Below are positions 1-7,034 of a stretch of DNA of 64,000 bases, piece by piece (within the stretch, counting starts at the first letter, position 1; every line of letters starts with the position of its first letter). The notes beneath the pieces are model-generated. The model ran no database searches and was not told the DNA's origin. It was given only the letters and a program-made list of their open reading frames with translations. The position numbers were made by a program, and so were the translations under genes. This DNA comes from Luteococcus sanguinis. Lineage in GTDB: Bacteria > Actinomycetota > Actinomycetes > Propionibacteriales > Propionibacteriaceae. The DNA lies in assembly GCF_039527675.1 (NCBI RefSeq), contig NZ_BAAAKI010000025.1, positions 62,001 through 126,000 on the forward strand, read 5' to 3'.

Positions 1-1029
1 ACCGCCGTGCTGCGCGGCGGCGCCCACGACGGGAACGGGCGGGTCGTCCTGCTGCGCGCCGACATGGACGCCCTTCCGGTCACCGAGCAGACCGGGCTCG
101 ACTACGCATCCACCAATGGCGCCATGCACGCCTGCGGCCACGACCTGCACATGGCGATGCTGGTGGGCGCGGCCCGTCACCTCAGCGCCCAGCGCGACGA
201 ACTGCCCGGCGACGTGGTCTTCATGTTCCAGCCGGGTGAGGAGGGCAACAACGGCGCCGGGATCATGATCGACGAGGGCATCCTCGAAGCGGCCGGACGT
301 CGCGCCGACCAGGCCTTCGCGTTGCACGTCTGGGCTGCGCACATGCCGCCCGGGCTGTTCACCAGCCGTCCGGGCACCGTCATGAGCACCTCCGGGACCC
401 TCGACGTGACCATCCGCGGCAAGGGCGGCCACGGATCGACCCCCCACCTCGCCAAGGATCCAGTACCCGCCATGGCGGAGATGATCACCTCCCTGCAGGT
501 GCTCGTGACCCGCAACGTCGACGTCTTCGACCCGGCCGTCATCACCGTCGGACGCGTCGCCGCCGGCACGGCGCGCAACGTGATCCCCGCCACTGCCGAG
601 TTCAACGCGACCATCCGCGCCTTCAGTCGGGAGACCCAGGACCGGGTCTTCGAACTCATCGGTCCGCTGCTCAGCGGCATCGCCAGCGCCCATGGCGTCG
701 AGGTCGACATCGACCTGGAACGGGACTACCCCGCCACCGTGAACGACGAGGCTTCGGTGCAGCTGGCGCGTCGCGCCGTTCGCGACGAATTCGGGGATGA
801 CCGGTGGGCCGATCTTGCGCATCCGATGAACGCGTCGGAGGACTTCAGCCGCGTGCTGGAGGCCGTCCCCGGAGCCTTCCTGCTCTACTCCGCCGTGGCG
901 GCGGACGCCGACCCCGCCACCATGGAGAACAACCACTCGCCGCTGGCCCGCTATGACGACTCTGTACTCGTCGACGGCGCCCACCTGCTCGCCGAGCTGG
1001 CCCGCCGCTCCCTGCGGGGCGAGGCATGA
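1..1029 (+). CDS. M20D-family amidohydrolase (N-acyl amino acid/hippurate hydrolase type), 5' partial
   Basis: The frame is open to the first base of the window, so the N-terminus lies outside. The visible part has the metal-site motifs of M20D peptidases: MDALPVTEQ, HACGHD and GEEGNNGAG, and a late ASEDFS motif. These cytosolic enzymes remove acyl groups from amino acids or amides using two metal ions; the substrate cannot be read from sequence. An insert at about residues 110-230 (RGKGGHGSTPHLAKDP) matches the M20 dimerisation domain. Its stop overlaps the next start (ATGA at 1026-1029), so it is probably translated with the Nudix gene. No truncation is seen at the 3' end. Confidence 0.9.
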   Translation, partial: TAVLRGGAHDGNGRVVLLRADMDALPVTEQTGLDYASTNGAMHACGHDLHMAMLVGAARHLSAQRDELPGDVVFMFQPGEEGNNGAGIMIDEGILEAAGRRADQAFALHVWAAHMPPGLFTSRPGTVMSTSGTLDVTIRGKGGHGSTPHLAKDPVPAMAEMITSLQVLVTRNVDVFDPAVITVGRVAAGTARNVIPATAEFNATIRAFSRETQDRVFELIGPLLSGIASAHGVEVDIDLERDYPATVNDEASVQLARRAVRDEFGDDRWADLAHPMNASEDFSRVLEAVPGAFLLYSAVAADADPATMENNHSPLARYDDSVLVDGAHLLAELARRSLRGEA

Positions 1030-1583
1030 GCGACCTGCGTGACTCCGCCCGCGCGACGCTGGCTGGCTGGCACGCGCCGACGCCCAGCCAGCAGGCGCTC
1101 CGCGAGGCCTACTTGGGCATCATCGACGCCCGCGAGGACGTCTGCCGCCGCAGCTGCCTGCCGGGGCACCTCACCGCCTCCGCGCTGGTGTTGGACCCCG
1201 ATGGCAACGCCTGCCTGGTGCACCACAAGATCGTCGGCGCGTGGCTGCAGCCCGGTGGGCACGTCGAGGAGACAACGGACGAAACCCTCGCGGACGCCGC
1301 CCTGCGCGAGGCGGGTGAGGAGACCGGGCTGCCCGACCTGGTCATCGATCCAGTGCCCGTGCACCTGGACGTGCACCCGATCACCTGCCGCGGTTCGGCC
1401 GGCCCGACGCGGCACTTCGACGTCCGCTTCCTGGTGCTCGCACCACACGTCCCGCCCGTTGTCAGCGCGGAGTCACACGACGTCCGCTGGTTCGCCCCGG
1501 CCGAGTGGACGAGCTTGCGCACCGAATTGCAGGAAACCCTGGCCGCCGCCCGCCAGCGCCAACTGGACCCCCGCCGTGGCTGA
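1026..1583 (+). CDS. Nudix hydrolase
   Basis: A protein of 185 residues with a Nudix box at about residues 78-102 (GGHVEETT, then REAGEETGL), slightly longer than the consensus between the first Gly and the RE pair. Nudix enzymes cleave nucleoside-diphosphate-linked compounds; the layout, with a helical N-terminus of about 50 residues before the fold, is common in actinobacterial ADP-ribose or NTP-type members, but the substrate is unknown. The start overlaps the upstream amidohydrolase stop by four bases. Cytosolic. Function beyond the fold is inference. Confidence 0.88.
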   Translation: MSDLRDSARATLAGWHAPTPSQQALREAYLGIIDAREDVCRRSCLPGHLTASALVLDPDGNACLVHHKIVGAWLQPGGHVEETTDETLADAALREAGEETGLPDLVIDPVPVHLDVHPITCRGSAGPTRHFDVRFLVLAPHVPPVVSAESHDVRWFAPAEWTSLRTELQETLAAARQRQLDPRRG

Positions 1584-1656
1584 GCCCGCGCGCCGCCGCG
1601 GACGTCGACCCGCCGATGGCGCACCACTGGTGCAATGGCAAGCAGGAGCTGTTCAC

Positions 1657-2484
1657 ATGGGGAATTACGCACCGCGGCACGCGCTGCCGACAGACGAGAC
1701 GAGCACCCCGAAGACGGCTGCCCGCCGCAGCGGACCCTCCATGCCCCCAGCCATCACGATCAACGACCTGGTGGTGGTCCGCGGCGGACGGAAGGTACTA
1801 CCCGGTCTCTCCCTGGACATTCCCGCCGGCCAGGTCACCGGCCTGCTCGGGCCCTCGGGCGGCGGCAAGTCGACGCTGATCCGCTCCATCGTCGGCGTGC
1901 AGGTGGTCGAGTCGGGCGCCATCTCCGTGCTCGGCCTGCCCGCCGGTGACAAGGATCTTCGCCACCGCGTCGGCTACGTCACCCAGGCACCGAGCGTCTA
2001 CGACGACCTGTCGGTGCGGCAGAACGTCCGCTACTTCGGGGCCCTGCTGCGCAAGTCACACGCCGACGCCGACGCCGCCATCGAACAGGTCGGGCTCACC
2101 GACCACGCCGACCAGCTCGTCGCCAACCTCTCCGGCGGGCAGCGCTCCCGCGCATCCCTGGCCGCGGCGCTGGTCGGGCAGCCGGAGGTGCTCGTCCTCG
2201 ACGAGCCCACCGTCGGCCTCGACCCGGTCACCCGCCGCTCGCTGTGGGACCTCTTCCACCGCCTCGCCGCCGAGGGCCGCACCCTGCTGGTCAGCTCGCA
2301 CGTGATGGACGAGGCCAGCCGCTGCCACACCCTCGTCCTGCTGCGCGAGGGACGCATCCTCGCCGCCGAGGCCCCGGACGAGTTGTTGCGCCGCACCGGC
2401 CAGGCGGACGGGGAGTCGGCCTTCTTGTACCTGATCGACAACGACCCCCTCGCCCCGGCTTCGACGACAGCCGTGGAGGTCTGA
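1657..2484 (+). CDS. ABC transporter ATP-binding protein (ABC-2 exporter type)
   Basis: A 275-residue ATPase with Walker A GPSGGGKST (about 65-73), signature LSGGQ (158-162) and Walker B VLVLDEP (178-184), then a switch His (SSHVMD). The start at 1657 follows AGGAG at 1644-1648; an in-frame ATG at 1741 would remove a 28-residue tail and sits closer to the usual family start. It powers the membrane protein encoded immediately downstream, with which it forms a two-gene operon. Such ABC-2 pairs export drugs, lipids or polysaccharides; nothing here identifies the cargo. Confidence 0.88.
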   Translation: MGNYAPRHALPTDETSTPKTAARRSGPSMPPAITINDLVVVRGGRKVLPGLSLDIPAGQVTGLLGPSGGGKSTLIRSIVGVQVVESGAISVLGLPAGDKDLRHRVGYVTQAPSVYDDLSVRQNVRYFGALLRKSHADADAAIEQVGLTDHADQLVANLSGGQRSRASLAAALVGQPEVLVLDEPTVGLDPVTRRSLWDLFHRLAAEGRTLLVSSHVMDEASRCHTLVLLREGRILAAEAPDELLRRTGQADGESAFLYLIDNDPLAPASTTAVEV

Positions 2485-2485
2485 G

Positions 2486-3217
2486 ATGCGCGACACGATC
2501 CTCACCGCCCGGCGCGTGCTGCAGCAGCTCCGCAACGACCCCCGCACCATCGCGCTGATGCTTGTCGTGCCCTGCGTGTTGCTCGGGCTGATGGCCTGGG
2601 TCTACCAGGACCAGCCGATGATGTTCGACCGGGTGGGCCCGTCGCTGCTGGGGGTCTTCCCGCTGGTGGTGATGTTCCTGGTCACATCGATCGCGACGCT
2701 GCGCGAACGCCAGTCGGGGACGCTGGAACGCCTGCTCACCACCCCGCTCGGCAAGGGTTCCTTCATGGCCGGCTACGGCTTGGCCTTCGCGATCGTCGCG
2801 CTGGTGCAGGCGCTGGTGGCCGTCGGCTTCTCCATCTGGGTGTGCGGCCTCGACATGGCCGGGCCCCTGTGGCAGCTCATCGTGGTGGCGGTCTGCGACG
2901 CGATCCTGGGCACGGCGCTCGGGCTGCTCGCGTCCGGCTTCGCCCGCACGGAGTTCCAGGCGATCCAGTTCATGCCGGTGATGATCCTGCCGCAGTTCTT
3001 CCTGTGTGGGCTGCTGGTCCCCCGCGACAAGCTGCCCGACGGCCTGCGCCAGCTCTCGGACCTCCTCCCGCTGAGCTATGCGGTGGACGCGATGCAGACC
3101 CTCGCCACCCGCACCGACGGCGGCAGCGACGTGGCGAAAGACATCGCCATCCTGGTCGCGTTCAGCGTGGTCGCCCTGGCGTTGGGCACCTTCACCCTGC
3201 GCCGCCGGACCCCCTGA
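2486..3217 (+). CDS. ABC-2 type transporter permease
   Basis: A 243-residue integral membrane protein with about six hydrophobic segments (for example ALMLVVPCVLLGLMAW and VVMFLVTSIATL) and the ABC2_membrane signature RERQSGTLERLLTTPL after the second segment. One base separates it from the ATPase stop, and GGAGG at 2475-2479 precedes the ATG. It forms the membrane part of the exporter with the upstream ATPase. Substrate unknown. The gene ends at the border of an inverted repeat that also forms the end of the convergent HAD gene. Confidence 0.88.
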   Translation: MRDTILTARRVLQQLRNDPRTIALMLVVPCVLLGLMAWVYQDQPMMFDRVGPSLLGVFPLVVMFLVTSIATLRERQSGTLERLLTTPLGKGSFMAGYGLAFAIVALVQALVAVGFSIWVCGLDMAGPLWQLIVVAVCDAILGTALGLLASGFARTEFQAIQFMPVMILPQFFLCGLLVPRDKLPDGLRQLSDLLPLSYAVDAMQTLATRTDGGSDVAKDIAILVAFSVVALALGTFTLRRRTP

Positions 3218-3240
3218 GCACCCTCCGGGCACGCCTACCC

Positions 3241-3332
3241 GCGGACATTGCTGAAAACCGGACGGATTTGGCGATGTGAACGTGCCAATCGCGGATCCAC
3301 CCCACTCAGGTCCGGTTTTCAGCGGCATCCGC
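3241..3332. repeat. Imperfect inverted repeat between convergent genes; possible bidirectional terminator or REP-like element
   Basis: Arms of 23 bp (3241-3263 and 3310-3332) match with four mismatches; the inner 13 bp, CTGAAAACCGGAC against GTCCGGTTTTCAG, are perfect. The 46-bp spacer holds a smaller pair, TTGGC and GCCAA. The right arm encodes the last codons of the HAD gene (AAENRT and stop). Bidirectional termination is the simplest role. Confidence 0.6.
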
Positions 3333-3989
3333 CGACACCACGCCCTCGGAGGTGACGAACAGCGCCTCTCGGAGCTCGGAAACCGTCGCGCAGATCGCCT
3401 CGTGCGGCAACACCTCCAGGTCTGCCCGCACCCCGGCGCCCCAGAGCACCCCAACCCCGGCCAAGCCAGCTGCCGAGGCGGCCAGCAGGTCCACCGTCGC
3501 GTCGCCCACGTAGACGACGCCCTCCCCCGTGCTGCCGAGCTTGGCCAGCGCATTCAACAGCGGCTCGGGGTGGGGCTTGTGGTGGGTCGAGTCCTCCATC
3601 GCGCCGAGCACCTCGATCATCGCGTCCAGGCCGGCAGCCTCCAGGCTGAGGTGCGCAGTGGCGGTGCGCTTGCTGGTGACGATCCCGCACCTCACCCCAG
3701 CGGCATCCAGCTCGGCGACCAGTTCGCGGACCCCCTCGTAGCTGCGCTGCAGCCGGGCCAGGTTCGCGAGGTTGTACTTGACATAGGTGCTCTCCAGCAG
3801 CGCCGCCTGCTCGTGTGCGCTGAAGGTGTCGGCCAGGGTCTTGCCGATCCACCCGCGGATCACCTGCTCGTCCTCCTCGTAGCCGAGCACCTCGCGCAGG
3901 GAGTGCTGGTAGCTGGCGATGATCAGCCCGATCGTGTCGCACAGGGTGCCATCGAGGTCGAACAGGACGGTCTGCCAGCGCGGTGTCAT
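3306..3989 (-). CDS. HAD-superfamily hydrolase (phosphoglycolate phosphatase-like)
   Basis: A 227-residue protein with HAD motif I LFDLDGTLCDT at about residue 8, motif II VTSKR at about 105, motif III Lys near HHKPHPEP, and motif IV GDATVDLLAA. The cap is of the alpha-helical Gph type. It should dephosphorylate a small metabolite in the cytosol; substrate unknown. A TAGGGT box at 4000-4005 lies 7 nt before a GTG that directly precedes the ATG, so the mRNA is probably leaderless and the true start may be that GTG (3992). The C-terminal tail AAENRT comes from the adjacent inverted repeat. Confidence 0.85.
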   Translation of the reverse strand: MTPRWQTVLFDLDGTLCDTIGLIIASYQHSLREVLGYEEDEQVIRGWIGKTLADTFSAHEQAALLESTYVKYNLANLARLQRSYEGVRELVAELDAAGVRCGIVTSKRTATAHLSLEAAGLDAMIEVLGAMEDSTHHKPHPEPLLNALAKLGSTGEGVVYVGDATVDLLAASAAGLAGVGVLWGAGVRADLEVLPHEAICATVSELREALFVTSEGVVSADAAENRT

Positions 3990-3999
3990 CACCCGCCAC

Positions 4000-4005
4000 A
4001 CCCTA
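4000..4005 (-). promoter_or_regulatory. -10 box TAGGGT for the HAD gene (leaderless)
   Basis: TAGGGT on the minus strand, 7 nt before GTG at 3992 and 10 nt before ATG at 3989. It is divergent from the -10 box at 4080-4085. Confidence 0.5.
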
Positions 4006-4079
4006 GGCCTGCGACCACGGTCGTAGCTCCCGCCCCGAGCCGGCGCCCACGTCCGATCCCTGCCAGCACGGCGGACGCC

Positions 4080-4085
4080 TAGGCT
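4080..4085 (+). promoter_or_regulatory. -10 box TAGGCT, leaderless start
   Basis: TAGGCT is followed by 6 nt (tggccc) and then the ATG at 4092, so the transcript should begin at or next to the start codon. No Shine-Dalgarno sequence is present. Confidence 0.6.
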
Positions 4086-4091
4086 TGGCCC

Positions 4092-4928
4092 ATGCCCGAC
4101 GACCGGCCCCAGCTCAAGCGCCGCACCTTGCTGGCTGCTGGGGGCGCCGCTACCGCCACGGCGGCCGGTGCCGGACTGGTCGAAGCCTGGCGAAGGTTCC
4201 CGCTGGCCAGCGCGACTGATGCCCCCTGGGGCACCGACGCGGGCGAGCAGCCCCGCGCGTCCTGCGTCGACCCATCGTCCCTGCTCAACACCGGACGACT
4301 CGGCAGCGCCGCCTTGGTCTACGAGATCGACCAGAAACCACAGCCGATGCGCTTCCAGGCTGGCTTCCACACCCAGCTGCAACGCTGGCTGGCCGACTGG
4401 AACACGAGCTCGCGCTATGGCGGGGTGCGGCAGGTGTGGAGCTATGGCGCCTATGTCCCCAAGGACGACTGCCGTTCGTGGCATGCCGAGGGACGGGCCT
4501 TCGACATCTCCCGGCTGCGCTCGGGCGACACGTTGCTGGTCAGCTGCCGGACCGACCTGTGGGACGAGGTGGACGCCACCCGCCGCGCCACCCTGACGCG
4601 CCGCTACTGGACCCTGGCCGCGAGCCTGCACCTGCACTTCGCCTACGTGCTCACCCACCATTTCAACGAGGCGCATCGCAACCACATCCACGTCGACAAC
4701 GGCATCTCCGGCACCGGGATGAGCACCTTCGACCGCGGCTCCCGGGTGCAGAACCAGGCGGTGCAGGCGGTCTGCCTGGCGCTGTGGGGGCGTGAGGGCG
4801 AGGTGTCCGGCGAGTGGTCCGACACCAGGACGATCGCTGGCCCGGTGCTCGACCAGATTGGCGTCTCGGACCTGCGCAAACAGGCCACCTGGCAGGCCTT
4901 CCTGCGCGCGTCCGTGGCCCGCGGATGA
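4092..4928 (+). CDS. Tat-exported extensin-like / D-Ala-D-Ala peptidase-fold protein
   Basis: A 278-residue protein with a twin-arginine-like signal (KRRTLLAAGGAA, residues 10-21). The mature part carries the extensin-C/peptidase M15-like zinc motifs SWHAEGRAFDIS and HRNHIHVDN, which in related proteins bind zinc for cleaving peptidoglycan peptides. It probably acts on the cell wall; activity is inference from the conserved His/Asp residues. Transcription is likely leaderless from TAGGCT at 4080-4085. It is divergent from the HAD gene. Confidence 0.75.
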   Translation: MPDDRPQLKRRTLLAAGGAATATAAGAGLVEAWRRFPLASATDAPWGTDAGEQPRASCVDPSSLLNTGRLGSAALVYEIDQKPQPMRFQAGFHTQLQRWLADWNTSSRYGGVRQVWSYGAYVPKDDCRSWHAEGRAFDISRLRSGDTLLVSCRTDLWDEVDATRRATLTRRYWTLAASLHLHFAYVLTHHFNEAHRNHIHVDNGISGTGMSTFDRGSRVQNQAVQAVCLALWGREGEVSGEWSDTRTIAGPVLDQIGVSDLRKQATWQAFLRASVARG

Positions 4929-5057
4929 CCACTCACCTCCGAACGGGTGACGGGCAGGTATCGGTTCTATCCCAACTCTGTAACGGAATCCGGGCCGCAC
5001 TGGGGTTCGGGACAGGCGCGGTGCACAGTGGTGGCACCCCCCGGAAGAGGTCCCCCC

Positions 5058-5561
5058 ATGAACACCCGGTCACTGGCCGTCGCGGCGCTCGCCGCTGCGC
5101 TGCTGGGCGTGGGTTCGATGGTGCACACCGACCAGCCGCCTGCCACCCACGTGCAGATCGTCCAGGCTGCCGGCAACCGGATGTCGACCGCGCAGGTCGC
5201 CGAGAGCGCCGACCACGTGCTCGTCGCGGACGTCGTCCGTCTGCTGGGCACCGACACCGGCTCGGGCCTGCCCCGGACGCGCTTCGAGGTGACCGTGCTG
5301 GGCAACCTGTTCGGCAGCCTGCCCCGCACGGTCGAGGTGATGCAGGTGGGCGGCGCGGACACGGCTGACCATCGCCTCGTCCTGGTCGAGGGTGACAGGA
5401 CGCTCGCCCCCGGTGACCGGGTGCTGCTGGCGACCCGGACCACCGCCGCCGGGCTGCAGGTGATCCCCGCCGCCGGCAACCGCCGTCTCGACGTCACCCT
5501 CCCCTGGGAGCTCCACCCGGCCGTCCAGATGATGCGCACGGCCCTGTCCAACCGGTCGTAG
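5058..5561 (+). CDS. Putative secreted protein, unknown function
   Basis: A 167-residue protein beginning with a Sec-type signal (MNTRSLAVAALAAALLGVGSM). The rest is predicted beta-rich with no motif I recognise; segments such as VEVMQVGG and DRVLLATRTT resemble proteins that handle a vented extracellular domain but no family can be named. The ATG at 5058 follows GGAAGAGG; the upstream frame extension to 4947 has no ribosome site and no signal-like sequence, so I reject it. It stands between two unrelated genes on the same strand. Confidence 0.65.
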   Translation: MNTRSLAVAALAAALLGVGSMVHTDQPPATHVQIVQAAGNRMSTAQVAESADHVLVADVVRLLGTDTGSGLPRTRFEVTVLGNLFGSLPRTVEVMQVGGADTADHRLVLVEGDRTLAPGDRVLLATRTTAAGLQVIPAAGNRRLDVTLPWELHPAVQMMRTALSNRS

Positions 5562-5584
5562 GGCTGGCATCGCGGGGCAACGGC

Positions 5585-5590
5585 TAGGCT
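5585..5590 (+). promoter_or_regulatory. -10 box TAGGCT, leaderless start
   Basis: TAGGCT then 6 nt (tgccgg) to GTG at 5597. This supports GTG as the start of the downstream membrane protein. Confidence 0.6.
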
Positions 5591-5596
5591 TGCCGG

Positions 5597-6190
5597 GTGG
5601 AGAACGTCGCGACGCACACCGGGCCGCAGGTCATCGAGACCCTGCCCCCGCTGGACGAGTTGCGTCCGCAGGTACCGATCAGTCCCGCGACCGGGCAGCC
5701 CCGCCGCTCGAAGTGGATGGTCGTGGCGATGTCCTTCCTGTACGCGTCGGCTGTCGTCGCTGCCGTGTCGCTGGCGAAGGGGTGGTGGGACGCGATCCAC
5801 ATGCACACCTTCCCCCACGCGGTGAAGATCATCGAGTGGTGGCAACCCCGCCCGGGCGGCTGGAGGTCCATCGTCGCGGTGGTGCTGATGTTCGCGCTCG
5901 GTGGCCTGATGACGGCCGCTCCCGCGATCGCCGGATTCAACGCCTGGAACGGTTACCGCTGGTCGCGCCCGGCCGCGATCGTCGCGACGGTCGTGGCGCT
6001 GGGCGCCTTCGCGATGAACTCGTGGGCATTGCCTGCGCTGCCGCTGGCCGCGATCGGTGCCGCGCTGCTGTGGCTGCCCGCGGTGAGCCGCTATTTCCGG
6101 CACTGGGACGAGTTCCGCGCCGGTTCGGTGATCGTGCCGCGCCGCACCCCCGACCATGTCGTCTACGGCGCACTGCCGAGGTTCCGCTGA
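5597..6190 (+). CDS. Four-helix integral membrane protein, unknown function
   Basis: A 197-residue protein with about four membrane segments, beginning with WMVVAMSFLYASAVVAAVSLA and including IVAVVLMFALGGLMTAAPAIAGF and a long hydrophobic stretch near residues 130-165. The N-terminal 40 residues are soluble and Pro-rich. I do not recognise the family. The GTG start is supported by a leaderless promoter (5585-5590). Its stop overlaps the ATG of the following PemK-like gene (ATGA at 6187-6191 region), so the two are likely co-translated. Confidence 0.7.
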   Translation: MENVATHTGPQVIETLPPLDELRPQVPISPATGQPRRSKWMVVAMSFLYASAVVAAVSLAKGWWDAIHMHTFPHAVKIIEWWQPRPGGWRSIVAVVLMFALGGLMTAAPAIAGFNAWNGYRWSRPAAIVATVVALGAFAMNSWALPALPLAAIGAALLWLPAVSRYFRHWDEFRAGSVIVPRRTPDHVVYGALPRFR

Positions 6191-6762
6191 TGGCGCTGAT
6201 GGACTCCTTGCTCCGGGCTCTGGGGCGTGTCGCCACGGATGTGCTGCGCCAGCAACTACGCGAGCGCACGTCGAAGCAGAGCACCTCGAAGCAGCGCACC
6301 TCGAAGCAGAGCACGTTCCCAACCTCGACCCCCGAGCCTGTCGAGGGTTCCGAGGGCTCCGCATACCCCGGCGACTTCGCCGGACGTCCGTCGATCGAGT
6401 ACTCCCCACAGGCCGGACGCCTCGGCGACCCGGGCGAGGTCGTCTGGTGCTGGGTGCCCTACGAGGAAGACCATTCCCAGGGCAAGGACCGCCCCGTGCT
6501 GTTGATCGGACGCGATGGTGCGTGGTTGTTGGGATTGCCGCTGACGTCCAAGGATCACGACCGGGACGAGGCACAGGAGGCCCGCGCCGGTCGTCACTGG
6601 ATGGACGTTGGGACGGGCAGTTGGGACTCCAAGGGCCGCCCCTCGGAGGTCCGGCTCGACCGCATCATCCGGGTGGACGCCCCTCGGGTTCGCCGCACCG
6701 GCTCTGCGCTGGATCGGGCGATCTTCGACCAGGTCACCGCAGCAGTCCTCGCCCGCCGCTGA
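6190..6762 (+). CDS. PemK/MazF-fold protein with repeat-bearing N-terminal extension
   Basis: A 190-residue protein. The C-terminal 115 residues resemble the PemK/MazF family (GEVVWCWVPYEEDHSQGKDRPVLLIGRDG, LPLTSKDHD, SEVRLDRIIRV). MazF-like proteins are often endoribonucleases, but no antitoxin gene is adjacent, so a free toxin role is doubtful. The N-terminal 75 residues are unlike the family: three copies of TSKQ(S/R) from a 15-bp tandem repeat, then TPEPVEGSE from a short palindrome. The extension looks like repeat expansion and insertion in a linker. Start overlaps the upstream stop. Confidence 0.7.
   Translation: MALMDSLLRALGRVATDVLRQQLRERTSKQSTSKQRTSKQSTFPTSTPEPVEGSEGSAYPGDFAGRPSIEYSPQAGRLGDPGEVVWCWVPYEEDHSQGKDRPVLLIGRDGAWLLGLPLTSKDHDRDEAQEARAGRHWMDVGTGSWDSKGRPSEVRLDRIIRVDAPRVRRTGSALDRAIFDQVTAAVLARR
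6266..6310 (+). repeat. 15-bp tandem repeat, three copies, in frame
   Basis: Unit GCACSTCGAAGCAGM occurs three times at 6266-6280, 6281-6295 and 6296-6310, with a partial fourth. It encodes the TSKQS/TSKQR run of the PemK-like protein. Confidence 0.8.
6323..6346. repeat. Short palindrome inside the PemK-like gene
   Basis: CCTCGAC (6323-6329) pairs with GTCGAGG (6340-6346) around a 10-nt loop. It encodes part of TPEPVEGSE, a peptide typical of dispersed palindromes that insert in actinobacterial genes (recalled, not checked). Confidence 0.45.
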
Positions 6763-6861
6763 CGCCGTCCCTCGCGATCTTCGAGCCTCTCGGGGCGTCC
6801 CTCCGGCCACGCCCTCCACCCAGTCGTCGATGCGCTAGAGTGGCGTAGCCGTTCACGGCAC

Positions 6862-6935
6862 GCGGGCGTAGCTCAATGGTAGAGCGCCAGCTTCCCAAGC
6901 TGGACACGCGGGTTCGATTCCCGTCGCCCGCTCCA
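6862..6935 (+). tRNA. tRNA-Gly (anticodon CCC)
   Basis: A 74-nt cloverleaf: acceptor GCGGGCG (6862-6868) pairs with CGCCCGC (6925-6931); D arm with AATGGTAGAGC; anticodon stem CCAGC/GCTGG with loop TTCCCAA, giving anticodon CCC for GGG codons; T arm with GGTTCGATTCC. The CCA end is encoded (6933-6935). It is followed by a perfect 15-bp hairpin. A tRNA 3' end is a common integration site, but I found no second copy of the T-arm sequence in the window. Confidence 0.96.
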
Positions 6936-6939
6936 CCAC

Positions 6940-6976
6940 GAAGGGCCTTGCCAAGGAGATCTTGGCAAGGCCCTTC
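6940..6976 (+). terminator. Rho-independent-like terminator of tRNA-Gly
   Basis: Perfect 15-bp stem GAAGGGCCTTGCCAA (6940-6954) and its complement (6962-6976), loop of 7 nt. No clear T-run follows, as is common in high-GC actinobacteria. Confidence 0.85.
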
Positions 6977-7034
6977 GGACATTTCAGTCCAGCGACGCAA
7001 AGCGTTTCGTGCCCAGTATGGGGCTCGATGCCCG

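Noticed and set aside
6190..6762. Toxin-antitoxin pair
   Set aside because: The protein has a MazF/PemK fold but no antitoxin-like gene is adjacent; the overlapping upstream gene encodes a four-helix membrane protein.
6862..6976. tRNA-Gly as integration site of the downstream genes
   Set aside because: No duplicated T-arm/3' sequence and no integrase seen; the terminator follows directly.
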